A stretch of 64,000 nucleotides of DNA. Origin: Triatoma infestans. Lineage: Eukaryota > Arthropoda > Insecta > Hemiptera > Reduviidae. The stretch is from NCBI GenBank assembly GCA_011037195.1, contig JAAEAF010000236.1:248001-312000 (forward strand). The letters run 5' to 3'. The notes beneath the pieces were generated by a model, which was not told where the DNA came from, did no database searches, and saw nothing but the letters and a program-made list of their open reading frames with translations. Within the stretch, counting starts at the first letter, position 1; each line of letters opens with the position of its first letter. This document shows, in pieces, positions 1 through 11,954 of this stretch. The translations under genes were made by a program, and so were the position numbers.

Positions 1-560
1 CACAGTTTTATTTTCTAACGCACGGGAGGATTTCTACACTAAAGTGTCATTCTTCAGCCTGTATTTACATTATAAATGCTTTTAGTTGACCAGGTTATAA
101 ATGTTATAATGGAGGTGAGAAGGAGAGAATTAGAAAGAACTGAATTTAGGAATGAGATAGAAATAAACTAGACGAAATGTTGAACACTGTATAATAAATA
201 GAACACTCAAACAGAAAGGACTTTACAGTTAAACAGAAGAGGTAGCGAGAGAATAATAAAGAGACAGACTGGCTGAGTAATTAGAAAGTAAGTAGTAGGT
301 GGCTGACTGGATGTAATGTTGTAAAAGCTGTGTTGACTATTCTGCTGTCACTCTCTCTCTCTCTCTATATATATATATATGAATCGAATTCTCCCTCTCT
401 AGTCTGGCCTATGTGGGGAGTAACTAACGTTTCATTCATTTATGGTCTGCTTCTTCGCTCTTCGGGTCCTAATAATCTTTAATGAAACCGGATCCCATTA
501 CAATGTAAATACAGGCTGATGTTGGCAATTTACTATTGAAACCGTCCCTGTGAGACACAA
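1..560. mobile_element. Fold-back Penelope-like element (type 3), cut by window edge
   Basis: Two inverted arms share the string TCAGCCTGTATTTACATT, read on the plus strand near 53-71 and on the minus strand near 499-517, about 430 bp apart. Outside each arm, read outward, is a hammerhead-like core. On the minus strand it is CTGAAGA, a short hairpin of ACACT/AGTGT, then GAAA. On the plus strand near 515-550 it is CTGATG, a weak hairpin, then GAAACC. Such cores are known from the terminal repeats of Penelope-like elements. The left end may lie outside the window and no TSD can be tested. The interior holds no reverse transcriptase. The assignment is inferred from architecture. Confidence 0.45.
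351..380. repeat. (CT)n(TA)n microsatellite
   Basis: A CT run passes directly into a TA run inside the fold-back element. Confidence 0.95.
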
Positions 561-2258
561 AATAAAACTTGTGTTACGGTGTCAGTCACAAGTATTACAT
601 AACTTTTCTATAATGCATATTTTTTTTTTTTTAAATTCTCATAATGTGTGCTCTACTATTTTCTTTGTAGAATCATTCCCCATAAAAACATTGTAAACAA
701 AAGAACAATAGAAGAAAACCGAAATATTATGATAAATTGAAGTAAACAAGTGATTTCACTAAGTAAACAGGAACATACAATTCAGGAACTTATGTAAACA
801 AATTTTTATAAAAATATCTGTACACTTGATTTATTTACATCTTTATGTATATAGTTATATATATCTTCTTTTTTTCTTTTTTTTTCAACGACCTTTAGCT
901 AATTATAAACCAGTTATTCATATATATTTATTTATAGTTTCGCTTACGTGTTAAAAGTTTTATCATTTATTACACAAGTTACATATAAACTAATTACTTT
1001 ACAAATAAAATTCAGAGGTTTTTTCCGCAGATCACTTCCAAATAACATCAGCAATTAACTTTTAATAATTCTGTAGAAGAATTATTTTTCTATAAAGCAA
1101 ACAAATAAACAGAAAGTTTAGATTTGCAACTACTTTCCGAATGGAAATTTTGTTATTTAAATTAAATCATTTGTAAACAGGTAGCTCTATGATTTTTGCT
1201 AGATGATTTAGCGACATTTAATTGTGATCTGTTTATGAATAATAGGTGATAATTAGCTTGAAGGTCGCTTAGAAAAAAAAAAAGAGAAATGATAATAATG
1301 CAGATGAATAATAAAGTAGTTTACATATTTTCATATAGAGTACGTTCCAGATCATTAGTAACTTATGTATTTATTTAATTTATTGCAAAAATTTTAAATT
1401 TCTTGTTTGCTACTTTTGATTGCAATATATTTCTGGGGAGAATGCACATTTTTAAATATCCGTGCCCTCTTTTGCGACAATTATTTTCCAGTAAGTGGCT
1501 TCATCTGGAAATTAAGCTTCATTAAATTGCTTGTCACAAGATCGGAGAAGTCCCATTTATTCAAGTTGTAAAGTGGATTCAACCAAATCTTATGGTTTAC
1601 ATGCATGTAGATTATCACCATTTCCAATGATTAGGAAGTATCCGTGAAAACGATCGCAAAAGATTGTCCTGATAATGGCAAAAAAAAAAAAAAAAATTGC
1701 CCAACCTTTAATCGGTTAATTCCCTTCTCGTTTATATAATAATATAATCTATGAATAATCCTAAACATTCCAAATACGTATTTTAAACAGACAAATATTC
1801 TGAAATTTAAATAAATTTGTATTTTTAATATTGTGTCACAAATGATTCTAAAACATTTGAAATATTAAGCTGGAGTTTGTAAGGCCTTTTTTTTTTGGAG
1901 CGCGAATATCGCTGCCGGAATAAACCGCAGAGATAAATGGAGATATTCCACACGCTGCTGCAAACACAAAAAGCTAGCCCCATAACATGTTCGAAAAGCA
2001 TATCAAGAGTGGTGTGTAGAATTATATTGAAGTTTTCATTTGTCGCCACATTATCAGTTATTATTTCGCTTTAGAAGTGATTCTAAAACTTTACCTCAAT
2101 ATAATATTCCATCTATTATTAAGGAAAACAAGGAGATGTATTAACACGCCCATGACTTCCAGTCTAATTTAGTGAATGTCGCATATAAATATATGTTATG
2201 TAAATATTCCAACTATGTGTAAATCAGAAAACAATATTTTTAAAAACCATAAAAATTG
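561..2258. other. AT-rich stretch, nothing recognised
   Basis: No open frame of meaningful composition, no RNA gene and no repeat boundary was recognised. There are several A and T homopolymers, for example near 1680. Short open frames on the minus strand at 1825-2049 look random. Confidence 0.6.
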
Positions 2259-2259
2259 G

Positions 2260-2520
2260 TAAGAGGAAATATTGCAATTTTGCCAAATTTTCGAAACTGA
2301 GGTTTCATCGGAAATATATATTTGAAAGACTACCAAAAAAAAAAAAAAACAACGTATTTTTAGCGATTTGTGATTATATAAACAAAATATCTCAAAAAAA
2401 CGAAAAATCAAAGGAAGCTCAAACTTGTTGTTCCGTTTAAATACCATCACTGTATCTGAAAACTTTGTGATGTATGGAAATTTTAGACAATTAAATATGT
2501 TTTAAAAATACCAATTTTTC
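2260..2520 (+). repeat. R-family repeat fragment
   Basis: Carries the R landmarks in order: a cytosine-poor start like the GTGTCAAATTTTCG block, TTTCATCGGAAATATAT, a poly-A stretch, AACGAAAAATC and TTGTTCCGTTTAAATACC. The same phrases recur at 4540-4800, 5340-5430 and 11300-11350. It is strongly diverged and has no coding potential of its own. Confidence 0.6.
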
Positions 2521-4235
2521 AAAAATGGATCAATTACAGGCAGTATTCATTCACTTTGGAACGAATCCGCGGAACCGGCCTCCAATACCAAGCGTTCCTC
2601 TTGGCAGTTTCAGTGACTTGCTTCATTCGTTCACTGTGAAATGAAATAATTTGAATCAACACAGATATTGTGTCCAGTAGGTTCCTGGGTTTCAGCCAAT
2701 GAGAGTGACCAGATTGTAAACGAGTTCACTGCTGCCTATACTGAATCACCCTAATGTATATATCTAGATTACCTCCAATAAAAAATTTAATTATATTGGT
2801 GATGATTTGTTGTTAAATTATAATAATTTATGCTTTTGTGCTATGGAAGTAATTTTTTTTTTAATATGACCGTTTATTTTGATTATTATAATAAATTATG
2901 GAATTATTGACAGCGTCACCAAAAACTCCCCACCGTCTATATTTTAAACTTACCAGGTTTTGTTTCAAATGAAGTTGTAGCTCTTTATATGTGTAGTTCG
3001 ATTATGTACAAAGAAAACTGTTGGAGTCATTTTCGAGAAAATCGGAGAAAAATTGACACGATTACAATAACTTTCTCTCACTAGGATAATAGTAAACATT
3101 TAATATTATCTTAAATAGTGATACAATATATGAATAATATACAAGAAGGAAGTTTTATTTTGAGAAAGAATATTTCCAATGGACGTAAGTGAAATAGGTA
3201 CGAGAGAGGGGTGACTAAGGATGTTAGTTAAATTTTTTGTATGGTACTGCTATTTTTAAAAATTATATTTGGGTACTTAAGTTGTTTTCTACATTTTATT
3301 CATTGAGCAATTTTTTTTTAGAGTTAGATTTTATTAATTTGTTTTAATCCCATATTCTGATTTGTACAAATAGGAGTATAAAATACGAGAAATATAAAAT
3401 TATAAAAAAAAATCTAAATACTTATTATTCTATTAGTTTACTGGTTTTATTATGGACAAGACATGCAATTTTTGTTACTAATTAATCAAGTTAATTAGGA
3501 AATTAAACACTTAATGATTTAAACAACACTTTAATGAATTTAAAGTTCATTTTAGCACCAAAAGTTAAAAATCCCTGAAGGAACCCCATTAAACGAGATT
3601 TCGGAATCTTTTTCCGAATCTGCCTTGGGATAGTTACTTTTACCCCCACCTTCTCTATTAATTATGTTACGGCAAATTAGTAAAACTTTCATGTTTAATG
3701 TGAAGTTGTCAATTTTATAATAATCGTACTAATTGCAGTGAGAGAAAATCTTGTGATTGTTTCACGTGTACGTATTGTTTCAAAATACTTTATATTATAC
3801 AATTTAAATACTCTTGATACTAAATAATTTATTTTGTAACAAATAGTTTTTATTTTTATTTTAACCAATCATTGGATGAGAACACTGGATGGAGGTATAT
3901 GTACACCTGTGCGACCTTGTACAAGCTGATTTGGCGAATAAAAATACTATTAATAATAAACACCATTTCTTTCCGATAAATAATAATTATTTACTTGTCA
4001 TTCTGTCAATTAATTTATACTATTTTTTTTTTAATTATTTTTATTTTTTATTTTTAAATTTAAGGCGCGTCTATATCTATGGGACAGTGTTATCTCGTTA
4101 TAGTCATCACTGTCAATCACGGGACACTATTGCCTTCCCTTTGTTTAATTATTATTATTATTATTATTTTATTCATTACATAAGAAGTAACGCATTTGTT
4201 AGAAAATATAGAAAAACCCTGATCCTATCGTTTAT
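2521..4235. other. AT-rich stretch, nothing recognised
   Basis: No supported gene. An open frame at 3889-4293 is dominated by Asn/Tyr/Phe codons from AT-rich DNA and has no recognisable domain. Confidence 0.6.
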
Positions 4236-4930
4236 TTACTTTCTCTTACTCCTAGACTTTGTTCTCCGCTTCCCCCACCTAACAATAGCCTGAAGTTGCT
4301 GGCGTACAGCATTACGTCAGAGCTAAGCTTGAAGCTTGCCAAAAATTGGGCCTCTGATATAATACAAGCCCAACAATTCCCGGGCCAGGACGGCTTACTT
4401 TTGACAGAGAACCTCCTTGGAGAGTGCATTCACCAATCTCCAGTTCTCCCTGTTCACCAACACGCTGGTCGGGACGATGTTGGCCCACTCTATTCTCTCC
4501 ATGTTGGCCCAGAGCCGACACCACCGTACATTAGAGTAAGAGGAAGTATTGTAATCGTGTCAAAATTTTCGGTATCGAGTTTTCACCGGAACAACACGTT
4601 TTGAGGCCCCGTGATCCCGAAAAAGTTGTTTTCAGAACATGGTCTGTGTGTGTGTGTGTGTGTGTGGGTGTATGTGAATGTATGAGAACAGCATAGCTTA
4701 AAAAACAAAAAAATCGTAGAAAGTTCAAATTTGATATTCCGTTCAGATATCACGTGATCCGACAATAAGAAATTTCTGTCAAAATTACTCAACCTGAAGT
4801 ACCACTTACTGAATTTCACATTCTATATTTTTTTTTTTCACATTTTTTATGATTTCCTCGAAAATGGCCCCAACGATTTTCTTTAAACTTGGTATATCAA
4901 TTACGCAAACTAAGAGCTGGGTGAAGTGGG
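4236..4930 (+). repeat. R-family end split by a GC-rich block
   Basis: The R terminus ACTTTCTCTTACTCCTAG is at 4239-4256, and its continuation AGTAAGAGGAAGTATTG is at 4541-4557. In better copies these two halves are adjacent. Here about 280 bp of unusually GC-rich DNA (4257-4540) separates them. The R body with a (TG)n tract at about 4644-4666 follows to about 4930. The inserted block has open frames in three registers and no recognisable product. Confidence 0.6.
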
Positions 4931-5024
4931 GTTAATGGTTTCATATAAATTGCTATTTCCGTTTATTTATACAATTCTTTAAATTTGATATACTAAGTAT
5001 GAATACGGTGACCAATTAGTTTTC

Positions 5025-6100
5025 TTAAAACTTTGTTCCGCGAAATTTCATTTCTCTTACAAAGAAGTTTAGTAAGAGAGGGGGAAGTTATGCTTTCATT
5101 GAACAAATCATTTTATTAAATTTAGATCCTCCCATTGATACAAAAATTGAAGACAAATAACAATTATAAGTTTCAAGAAAATTTGTCAATTCTGTAAACT
5201 CCAGTAAGAGTGTTTCACACCAGATTTTTTGTACTCAGTAAGAAGAAGTGTTACGATTATGCCAGACTTTTGAAAGTGAGTTTTCTCTGGAAATACATGT
5301 ATTGGAGTCCCCTGATTACGCAAAAATTGATTTCAGCGAGTAGTCTGTGTGTGAACAGAATAACTCAAAAGCGAAAAGTTACAGGAAGTTCAAACTTGTT
5401 ATTCCGCTTAGTTTACTACCACCGCATCAGACACGAAGATTTCGGGCAAAATCCATCAACTTATTTTCAGTTTTTCTTGATTTACTAAAAATCGGCTCCA
5501 ATGATTTCTTTACACTCCAATGAAGACATCTACACACAGAAATACCTATCACTTTTATTTGTAACATTTTCCTGGGAAAATTGATTTTATTTAGGGATTC
5601 TGGGGAACTCGAAACCTATTCTATAAAGCTGAACTTTCGGTTAATCGAGGTTCTTCAAATTTAGAATTCTAGTCAAGCTTTTAATCTGCTTTAGCATTAT
5701 GTAGTTGAGAAAAACCATAAATTGTACTAAAAGAACACTTTAGGGAAGAACTTAACATTGCGACCTACAAAAATATTTCAAATTTAAGTTGTAAGCATTT
5801 ACATGTGCCGTTTGTTTGTGAAGATTAACGAAAATCGTTGGAGACATTTTCAAGAATATGCCCCCTCTCCATAGAAACGAAAAGAATCATAACGGTGCAC
5901 TTCCGGTTAATGGATTTTGCACGAATTCTTCGTGTCGGCTACGGTATTGTATATACCATTGCGGATTGACGAGCTTGAGCTTTCTGCAATTTTTGTTTTT
6001 GAGATATGACGTAAAATAAAATCCCAAGTACGATTGAGCACCTCAAAATATGTGTTTCCTGGAAAAAAACTCAATTTTGAACATTTGATACGTCCACAAT
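5025..6100. repeat. R-family repeat, several modules
   Basis: Contains the recurring R phrases GTGTTTCACACCAGATTTTT (5212 on), TTATTCCGCTTAG, TTTCTTGATTTACTAAAAA, AAAATCGTTGGAGAC (5831 on) and CACTTCCGGTTAATGGATTT (5898 on). Pieces in both reading directions appear, so this is more than one module or a rearranged copy. Confidence 0.6.
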
Positions 6101-6842
6101 CAGGTGCTAGTCATGATCATCCGTTGTTTTGAAGTTTGAAGTTTTTAAGGAATAATTTTATTTAAAAATTGATCATTAAAAGCATTTCAAATTCTATGTT
6201 TATAATATTCTAAATTAATTACTTAAATTAAGTGACGTGATTTGTGCAGTATATTACTATAAAAATGGTAATTTTTTTCTTTTATTATTTTTTTTTTTGT
6301 ATTATGAATGTTGCAATGAGAACCAAATAAATTGTTTCATGACACACATCCCTAGCAAAACAATTCTCTTATCTCCAAGCTAAAGCACTTCTTCACTACA
6401 ACAGAATACAAGAAAAGTGACTGGAAAGGAAATAGCCTAGGGGAAGAGGATAACCGAGGTAATTGGATGTGCTGTCAAACCCAGCTGCGTCGTGGACAAA
6501 CAATGTCTCCATCAAATCACACATGAACTATCTTAATTTGCAACTGCGGCTATATTTTTTACTTTCACTTAGTGCTGTAGTTCAGTTCCATTGTGTGATG
6601 GCTGATCACTGATCATTTCCAAAAAATATTTGGAGTTGCGTTCCATTAGCAAGGTAATAACGCTACTGTCGCTGCTTCCTCCCTATCTCTGGAGTTTGTC
6701 ACCAAGAAGACGTCCAGTGTTAACAGACAGATTTCTAATAGTTCACAACATCATCTGAGCATCCAATCACAAGCTATATCTCAGTTACAACCATCGCTCT
6801 TGACACAATTGTTAACTCTCTCTTTCTTATATCTCTAAATTG
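6101..6842. other. No gene recognised
   Basis: Base composition is more balanced from 6380 to 6840 than around it, but no open frame, splice pattern or repeat was identified. Confidence 0.5.
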
Positions 6843-7129
6843 AGTCCTTAGTAAGGGAAGGGATTAGCTTAGTGTTAGCGCGCTGGAATAGCAACGCAAA
6901 GGTCCCGGCTTCGAGTCCAGCTGCTGCCCTTGGATTTTTTCTTCCTAGGAGCCTCTTACACTCCGGTGATGGATAGTGTTGCCTGTAACGAGAGAATACT
7001 GTCCGGAAGCCGACAGTGCACTGAGAAGGCTCCGAACTTTGGGGTAGCTATATAGGCCCAGTAGCGCTTTGGATAGGATGAGGCTTGGCCCCTCCCCGCA
7101 GACAATAAAAAAAAATAAGTCCTTAGTAA
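6843..7129 (+). mobile_element. tRNA-derived SINE1, with LINE-like tail
   Basis: The body (6855-7117) starts GGAAGGGATTAGCTTAG. It has a pol III A-box-like start and a B-box-like GCTTCGAGTCC, then the SINE1 middle (CTCTTCCTAGGAGCC relatives, TGATGGATAGTG) and an A-rich end. It is flanked by a perfect 12-bp TSD, AGTCCTTAGTAA, at 6843-6854 and 7118-7129. The last 60 bp differ from the other SINE1 copies and end TTGGCCCCTCCCC, resembling the 3' end of the RNase H LINE at 60563-60580. Confidence 0.9.
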
Positions 7130-8530
7130 TAAATTGTAAGTCTATATTTAATTACAGTACAGTAAATTAAGTCTCTACTTTATTATCTCCGCCCAAAAAA
7201 CTCATCGGAGGAACAGTATTATGATATAATGCGTTATATAATGAGATAGCATATCCGTTCGGTACCCTGGCTACTACACGACCACAGCTGACGGAAGTGT
7301 AGCTGTTTTCTTAAAATTAAGTAAACGTATATCTTTAAATCACAATGCCCAGTATGGGATCCAACCAGATTCCTGAGAGAGGTCCATGAAGAAACAGTCA
7401 CATCTCAATAATAGCACTATCCTGGGGCTATTCAATACCTTATCCAAATCGACATAGCAGACTGCCAACATCCCACTGAGCTCATCCATTTGAACGAATG
7501 CTGTGAAACTATCGCAAGACTGGAAGCTAGACAGACAAGTATCTAAAGACTATCAATAGCAGGCTCGCAACTAAGGGTGAGAGGCGCCTAATTTCGCAAA
7601 CCTGTCTACTTCCTCAATCCCTTGACAATCGGTCATTATCGATTCTGGGCAAGTTCACAGAATTTCAAAACTCTCCTTGTTACACTAAAAATCCGGAACG
7701 TGAATAACCATTAATTTCATGGTAATAAAATCTCATTTTTGAACACCTAAACAATGCAATAAATACTCTTAAATAATAACAATAAATGAAATTCATCATT
7801 ACAGTAATTGAATGGTTATTAATTGCAAATTCAGAATATAAACTACATTTATTTTGCTGAGAAAGGCAATAATGCTTTCTAATCAAGAACAATCAAATGC
7901 CTGTTGCACAATCAGCATGAATCCTATTGTTTAATAAATCCTATTAATTCTAGTTTCCTAATTGATTTTATTCTTTGTTTGTCTCTATTTTAAAATTGTT
8001 TCATTATCGGTGTAAAAAAAAAAAAAAAAAAAAAAAACAGTCATAAAAATTTATGGTTTAGTTATCAATTATTTGAGTGTAAATTCTGTCGTTGTTGTAA
8101 CAACTATATCTTACTGATACAATTTTAAATTAGTCATATTTGGAGGTATATAATATCTTATATTCAGGCGGAAATCCGTTTCCTTAAAACAAAACAAAAA
8201 ATCTATAAATTATTAATCTATTAATTATTATTTAAAATCTATAAATTATTTTCATTTTTTTTTTTTTTTTAAATTCATTATATTGTTTTAAATTAAATTA
8301 AATAAAAAAAAGAAGCCTTTTACTGCAGTTTACGTAGTTTTGATTTATTATTAATTTTTATATGAGTATTATCTAGTTACAAATTACATACATAACTGAA
8401 TATTAACATAAGTATATCCGAAATATAATATAAAATACGTACTTCTGTTCAGCTGATTTCCTTCAAACACCGAATTTCGGTCATACTTCAAATTCTTATT
8501 AATATCATATATAGGATAGAATCGTATAAT
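7130..8530. other. AT-rich stretch, nothing recognised
   Basis: The segment 7200-7680 has moderate GC but no supported open frame. The segment 7680-8530 is AT-rich with long A or T runs near 8014 and 8255. Confidence 0.6.
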
Positions 8531-8934
8531 ATAATGAAATGGATCAGAGACATTTTCCGTGGTAGTTTGCTTCATTTTGTGGTCATCGACCGGTTTCGGG
8601 CGTTCGCCCATTTTCAGGATGCGTTTTTCAGACAGTGTGACAACACAGACTTGCACAGAGCAAATTCAGTTTTACACACTGACTGGCTTTTTTAACTGTA
8701 TTTAAAACTTTGTTAAATGATTTTTAAATACAGTTAAAAAACACCAGTCACTGTGTAAAACTGAATTTACTCTGTGCAAGTCTGTGTTGTCACACTTCTG
8801 AAAAACGCATCCTGAAGATGGGCGAACGCCCGAAACCGGTCGAAGAGACCACAAAATGAAGCAGGCTACCACGGAAAATGTCTCTGACGCTTTCCAGCTC
8901 TGCGGAACCAACCACCACAACAATAATGAAATGG
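8531..8934. mobile_element. Fold-back Penelope-like element (type 1), copy 1
   Basis: A long palindrome whose arms (about 8543-8700 and 8712-8922) read as near-perfect reverse complements around a short spacer. A 12-bp perfect TSD, ATAATGAAATGG, is at 8531-8542 and 8923-8934. Each arm carries a hammerhead-like motif: minus strand about 8583-8622, where the core reads CTGAAAA (one core base changed), and plus strand about 8806-8850 with CTGAAGA, a GGGC/GCCC stem and GAAACCGGTC. There stem I is weakened because GATG has become GAAG. Only the right arm has the outer extension ending in AACCACCACAAC. Confidence 0.85.
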
Positions 8935-9045
8935 CATTTTAAAGAAAGACCAAAATTACGTCTCCACCGAATCACCTACCCTTAGATGAATTTTCCATGA
9001 ACCATAATTACTTATCAATTTTATTTATTAAATTTTTGGGGGAAA
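8935..9045. repeat. R-family repeat, left part of a split copy
   Basis: An R-like segment that resumes after the LINE insertion at about 9650. Confidence 0.5.
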
Positions 9046-9134
9046 AATTGATTTTTTGGAGGTTCTAGGGGGGAATGAAGTTCTAGTATTATTATTATTA
9101 TTATTATTATCCAACCTCGGGTGGGCCATATCCC

Positions 9135-9165
9135 GGCACCGCAGCCAACAGAGGCTTATTGTGCC
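9135..9165 (-). other. LINE 3' UTR hairpin
   Basis: On the minus strand an outer helix GGCAC/GTGCC and an inner helix AGCC/GGCT are separated by AATA on one side and GCG on the other. The equivalent site of the related LINE (60533-60562) has the same plan with different paired bases. Probably a recognition structure for the LINE reverse transcriptase; this is inference. Confidence 0.6.
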
Positions 9166-9177
9166 ACCCCCGATAGT

Positions 9178-9643
9178 TCCTAGTAGACAAACCCTCCCTC
9201 CTTAAGGAGTTTAAGGGCCTTCACCACCAGGTCGTTTTGAGCTACTATCTCCTCAGGTCGCAAAGTACCAAAGGTTTCATACCTCAATCTGATTATTGCC
9301 ACGCAATCGAACAACAGGTGGGAGGCCGTTTCCTCCTATTCCTGACATAGTCTGCACAAGGGTTCCGTTCGAATGAGTCCTACCTTGTACAGATGTTTCC
9401 TGAACCTGCCATGACCCGTAAACAGTCCCGTCACCAGAGAAATCTGGCTCCTACTCAGACCAAGGGTCATTCGGGTTCTTCGTTTACACAGTCCTGGCAT
9501 CATCCTTTTACTGTGTATAGAACCCGGGCTTCTCCTCCAGAGCTCTTCATGCTTACTGCGACCCCACTCTCTAATCGCTGCACGAATTGCTCCGCCAGTT
9601 ATTCCCAGGACCGGCTCGGGACCAATGAACGGAGTGTTAGCCA
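9178..9643 (-). pseudogene. LINE ORF2 C-terminus (after RNase H), with nonsense codon
   Basis: The reading frame begins just after the RNase H domain and matches the corresponding part of the ORF at 59661-60467: both have the GPEP block, then LTGLFTGH or LTGFLTGH, then a C-terminal zinc-knuckle-like C-x2-C...H...C (CRLCQ, then SHLLFDC). A TAG directly after CRLCQE (about 9336) interrupts it; the same frame continues to a natural stop near 9180. The 3' UTR then forms a two-helix hairpin (9135-9165). The stop and the 5' truncation make this copy inactive. Confidence 0.85.
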
Positions 9644-9695
9644 AATTGATTTTTTGGAGGTTCTAGGGGTGAATGGGGGGAATGAAGTTCTAGTA

Positions 9696-10925
9696 ACATT
9701 ATGGTTTCCTTTAAAAATATCAGTTCATTATATATTCATTTCATTATGTTTTTTACAACCTATATAATATTAATACACATTAGAAAGCATTGATAGAATT
9801 ACAAATTTGAAGAAAATCGGTTAAACGGAAATGCGATTTTACACAGTAGGTTTTTTTGAGTTTTTTCGGAATGTTCTTACAACGAGTTTCTTAAAACATG
9901 GAATGCTTGCTACATAAATAGAAACGCATCACTTTTTTATATGTAACGTTTTTCTGCCAAAAAAAAAAAAAGAAGAAAAAATTTTAGCGGGGTATTTAGT
10001 TTAAATTTAAATTTTCACAAGCTTTGTTGGTTTTGACACAGAGCGCTCGCACTTAAGGCCGCTCAGGTATACAAGTAAATTTCTCGCCACCATGTTTATG
10101 GCCAGCCCAAACTAAACGTTTGTAAATATTGCAATTTTAAAGAAAATTTCTTGTTTAAATTGTAATAATTAAAGTAAGAGAGAGAGTCGTATGAGTGTTT
10201 CAAACCAGATATTTTTCTCGACTAAGTTTCTTTTCTATTCCATATTAATGAAGAGGCTAACTGCGTAAACAAAAAAACAGAGGAGGGAAAAAGGAAGTGG
10301 TTTCATCGGAAACCAATATTGCAGTGTGGAAACCAATATTGAACGTCAAAATGTGAAAAGTGAAAGAGCCTCTAAGTTACTTTTTTTTTTTATTATAATT
10401 TTCTTTCGTGAATTGAATTTTTCCCTTTGCTCAACCAGTGAGAAGTGATTGCATCAGTAAGCATCAGTTCATCTGCTGGCTGCATGCCTTTTTATACATA
10501 TATATGTATTTTTGTTGTTCAACAGCAGCAACCGTCTTCTTCTTTTTTTTAAACCAGGTTTCTTAAAAATTGGAGATTAAAATTATGAGTTTATTTGTAA
10601 ACAACTTTATCACAATGTATATTGACAGCAAAATTAGTAGCAAAATTGAGAGTAAAGATTAGCGTCATTTTTCTGAAGTGGAATTTTTGTGGAAAGATTT
10701 GTTGATAGTATAGGAAGTTTAAAGAAAATCGTTCTAATAATTAGTTTAGAGAAATATTGAAAACAAAAAACATTCAGTAACTCGCTTTACTTGAAGTGTT
10801 AAAGCGTTGGTAGTATGCTAGATTTTCAAAATTCACCAGAAATATATGTTTTTAGATTTCCTGACCAGGAAAACACGTATGTAGCTTATCCATTCTTCTA
10901 TTAAATTAATGAGGATGGGATTAAA
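9696..10925. repeat. R-family repeat, diverged
   Basis: Contains R phrases, including AAATTTGAAGAAAATCGGTT (about 9803), the block reading on the minus strand as GGGCTGGCCATAAACATGG (10091-10110; relatives at 19860 and 43785) and GAGTGTTTCAAACCAGAT (10193 on). The portion 10380-10680 is not clearly assignable. Confidence 0.5.
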
Positions 10926-10929
10926 CAAA

Positions 10930-11095
10930 ATCAGGTTATGGAGCTCAGAATGGCCAGATACGGGCTACTCCAGGGAGCTATACTTAGTCCTATGTTGTTC
11001 AATATATATACGGCGGACTTGCGTGACAATGCTACGGACGGAAATTAAAACCCTTCAGTTTGTTCATGATATAAAAGTATTTTGTTGACCGTTGA
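10930..11095 (+). pseudogene. LINE reverse-transcriptase fragment
   Basis: Translation gives GLLQGAILSPMLFNIYTADL, the conserved LQGxxLSPxLFNIY block just upstream of the catalytic box of non-LTR reverse transcriptases. After a stop and frameshift a weak LQFVHDI follows where LQFADDI is expected, so the catalytic box is lost. About 160 bp survive, embedded in R repeat. Confidence 0.75.
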
Positions 11096-11954
11096 TATAA
11101 TATTTTATGAAGAAATTTGGTGAGGATCGATCAAGAAAAAAACAATCAATTATGCCAACATTTCAACAGTGTTCCCTATCTTTATCAAGTCTTTATTCTA
11201 AAACACCGGAAATATATGTTTTGGACAGTCTTCTGAATAAAAAAAAACATGTTTTTAGCGAATGTTCTGTAAGTGTGTATGTTATCAGAATATGTCAACA
11301 AAAACGAAAAGTAGTAGGAAGCTCAAAATTGGTATTTCGTTCAGATACTACCACCTGATGCAGACACGAGGAGTTCGCGCAAAATCCATCAACTGGAAGT
11401 GCGCCTATATTGTTTTTCCTGAATTTCTTGAAAATGGCTCCAACGATTTTCTTTAAACTTCGTATACTATCTACACTCATAAATACCTAGCAATTTCATT
11501 TTTTACATTTTCCCCAAAAAATTAATTTTTGGAGGTTCTAGGGGGAACAGTAGCGTTATTCTTTCCTCTAAAGAACCACGTCAGTATAATATATGGTTTT
11601 TACCACCTACATAATTATTACATATATATTACAAGCTTTGAGAGATTCCAATTTCAATAAAATTCGTTTTTAAGTTGTTTGGAATTTTCACGAAAACTGT
11701 TACAACGATTTCCAAGTTAAAAAAATCTGGTGTGAAACACTCACACAACTTTCTCTTACTCCAGTTCTCCAAATTATAATTGGCAGCTTTTATAGTTTGT
11801 GTACCAACTTTAATGAGATTCGTCGAAAACTGAAAACACTGTTCAGTAAAAGCGCACTTCCGGTTTACTAATTTTCTTGAAACTCGGAATTTTGGCCATG
11901 TATTTATTTCTAATTAATTTTGTTTGGATGATACAATTGTATAATCAACTGTGA

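Larger units (their letters stand above)
9046..9695 (-). mobile_element. 5'-truncated RNase H LINE with ~43-bp TSD
   Basis: The inserted DNA (about 9089-9643) is a LINE 3' end on the minus strand, ending in a (TAA)n tail that appears as ATT repeats at 9088-9110. The flanks 9046-9088 and 9644-9695 repeat the same R-derived sequence, beginning AATTGATTTTTTGGAGG and ending TTCTAGTA; the right copy has about 9 bp extra. This is a target-site duplication of unusual length. Confidence 0.85.

Noticed and set aside
3889..4293. 134-codon frame as a gene
   Set aside because: Asn/Tyr/Phe/Ile-rich translation expected of random AT-rich DNA; it runs into the R repeat end.
8543..8922. Large stem-loop as a bacterial-style terminator, microRNA precursor or CRISPR-like repeat
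   Set aside because: The TSD and the multiple genome copies with variable spacers identify it as a mobile element. There is no array of regularly spaced repeats anywhere in the window.
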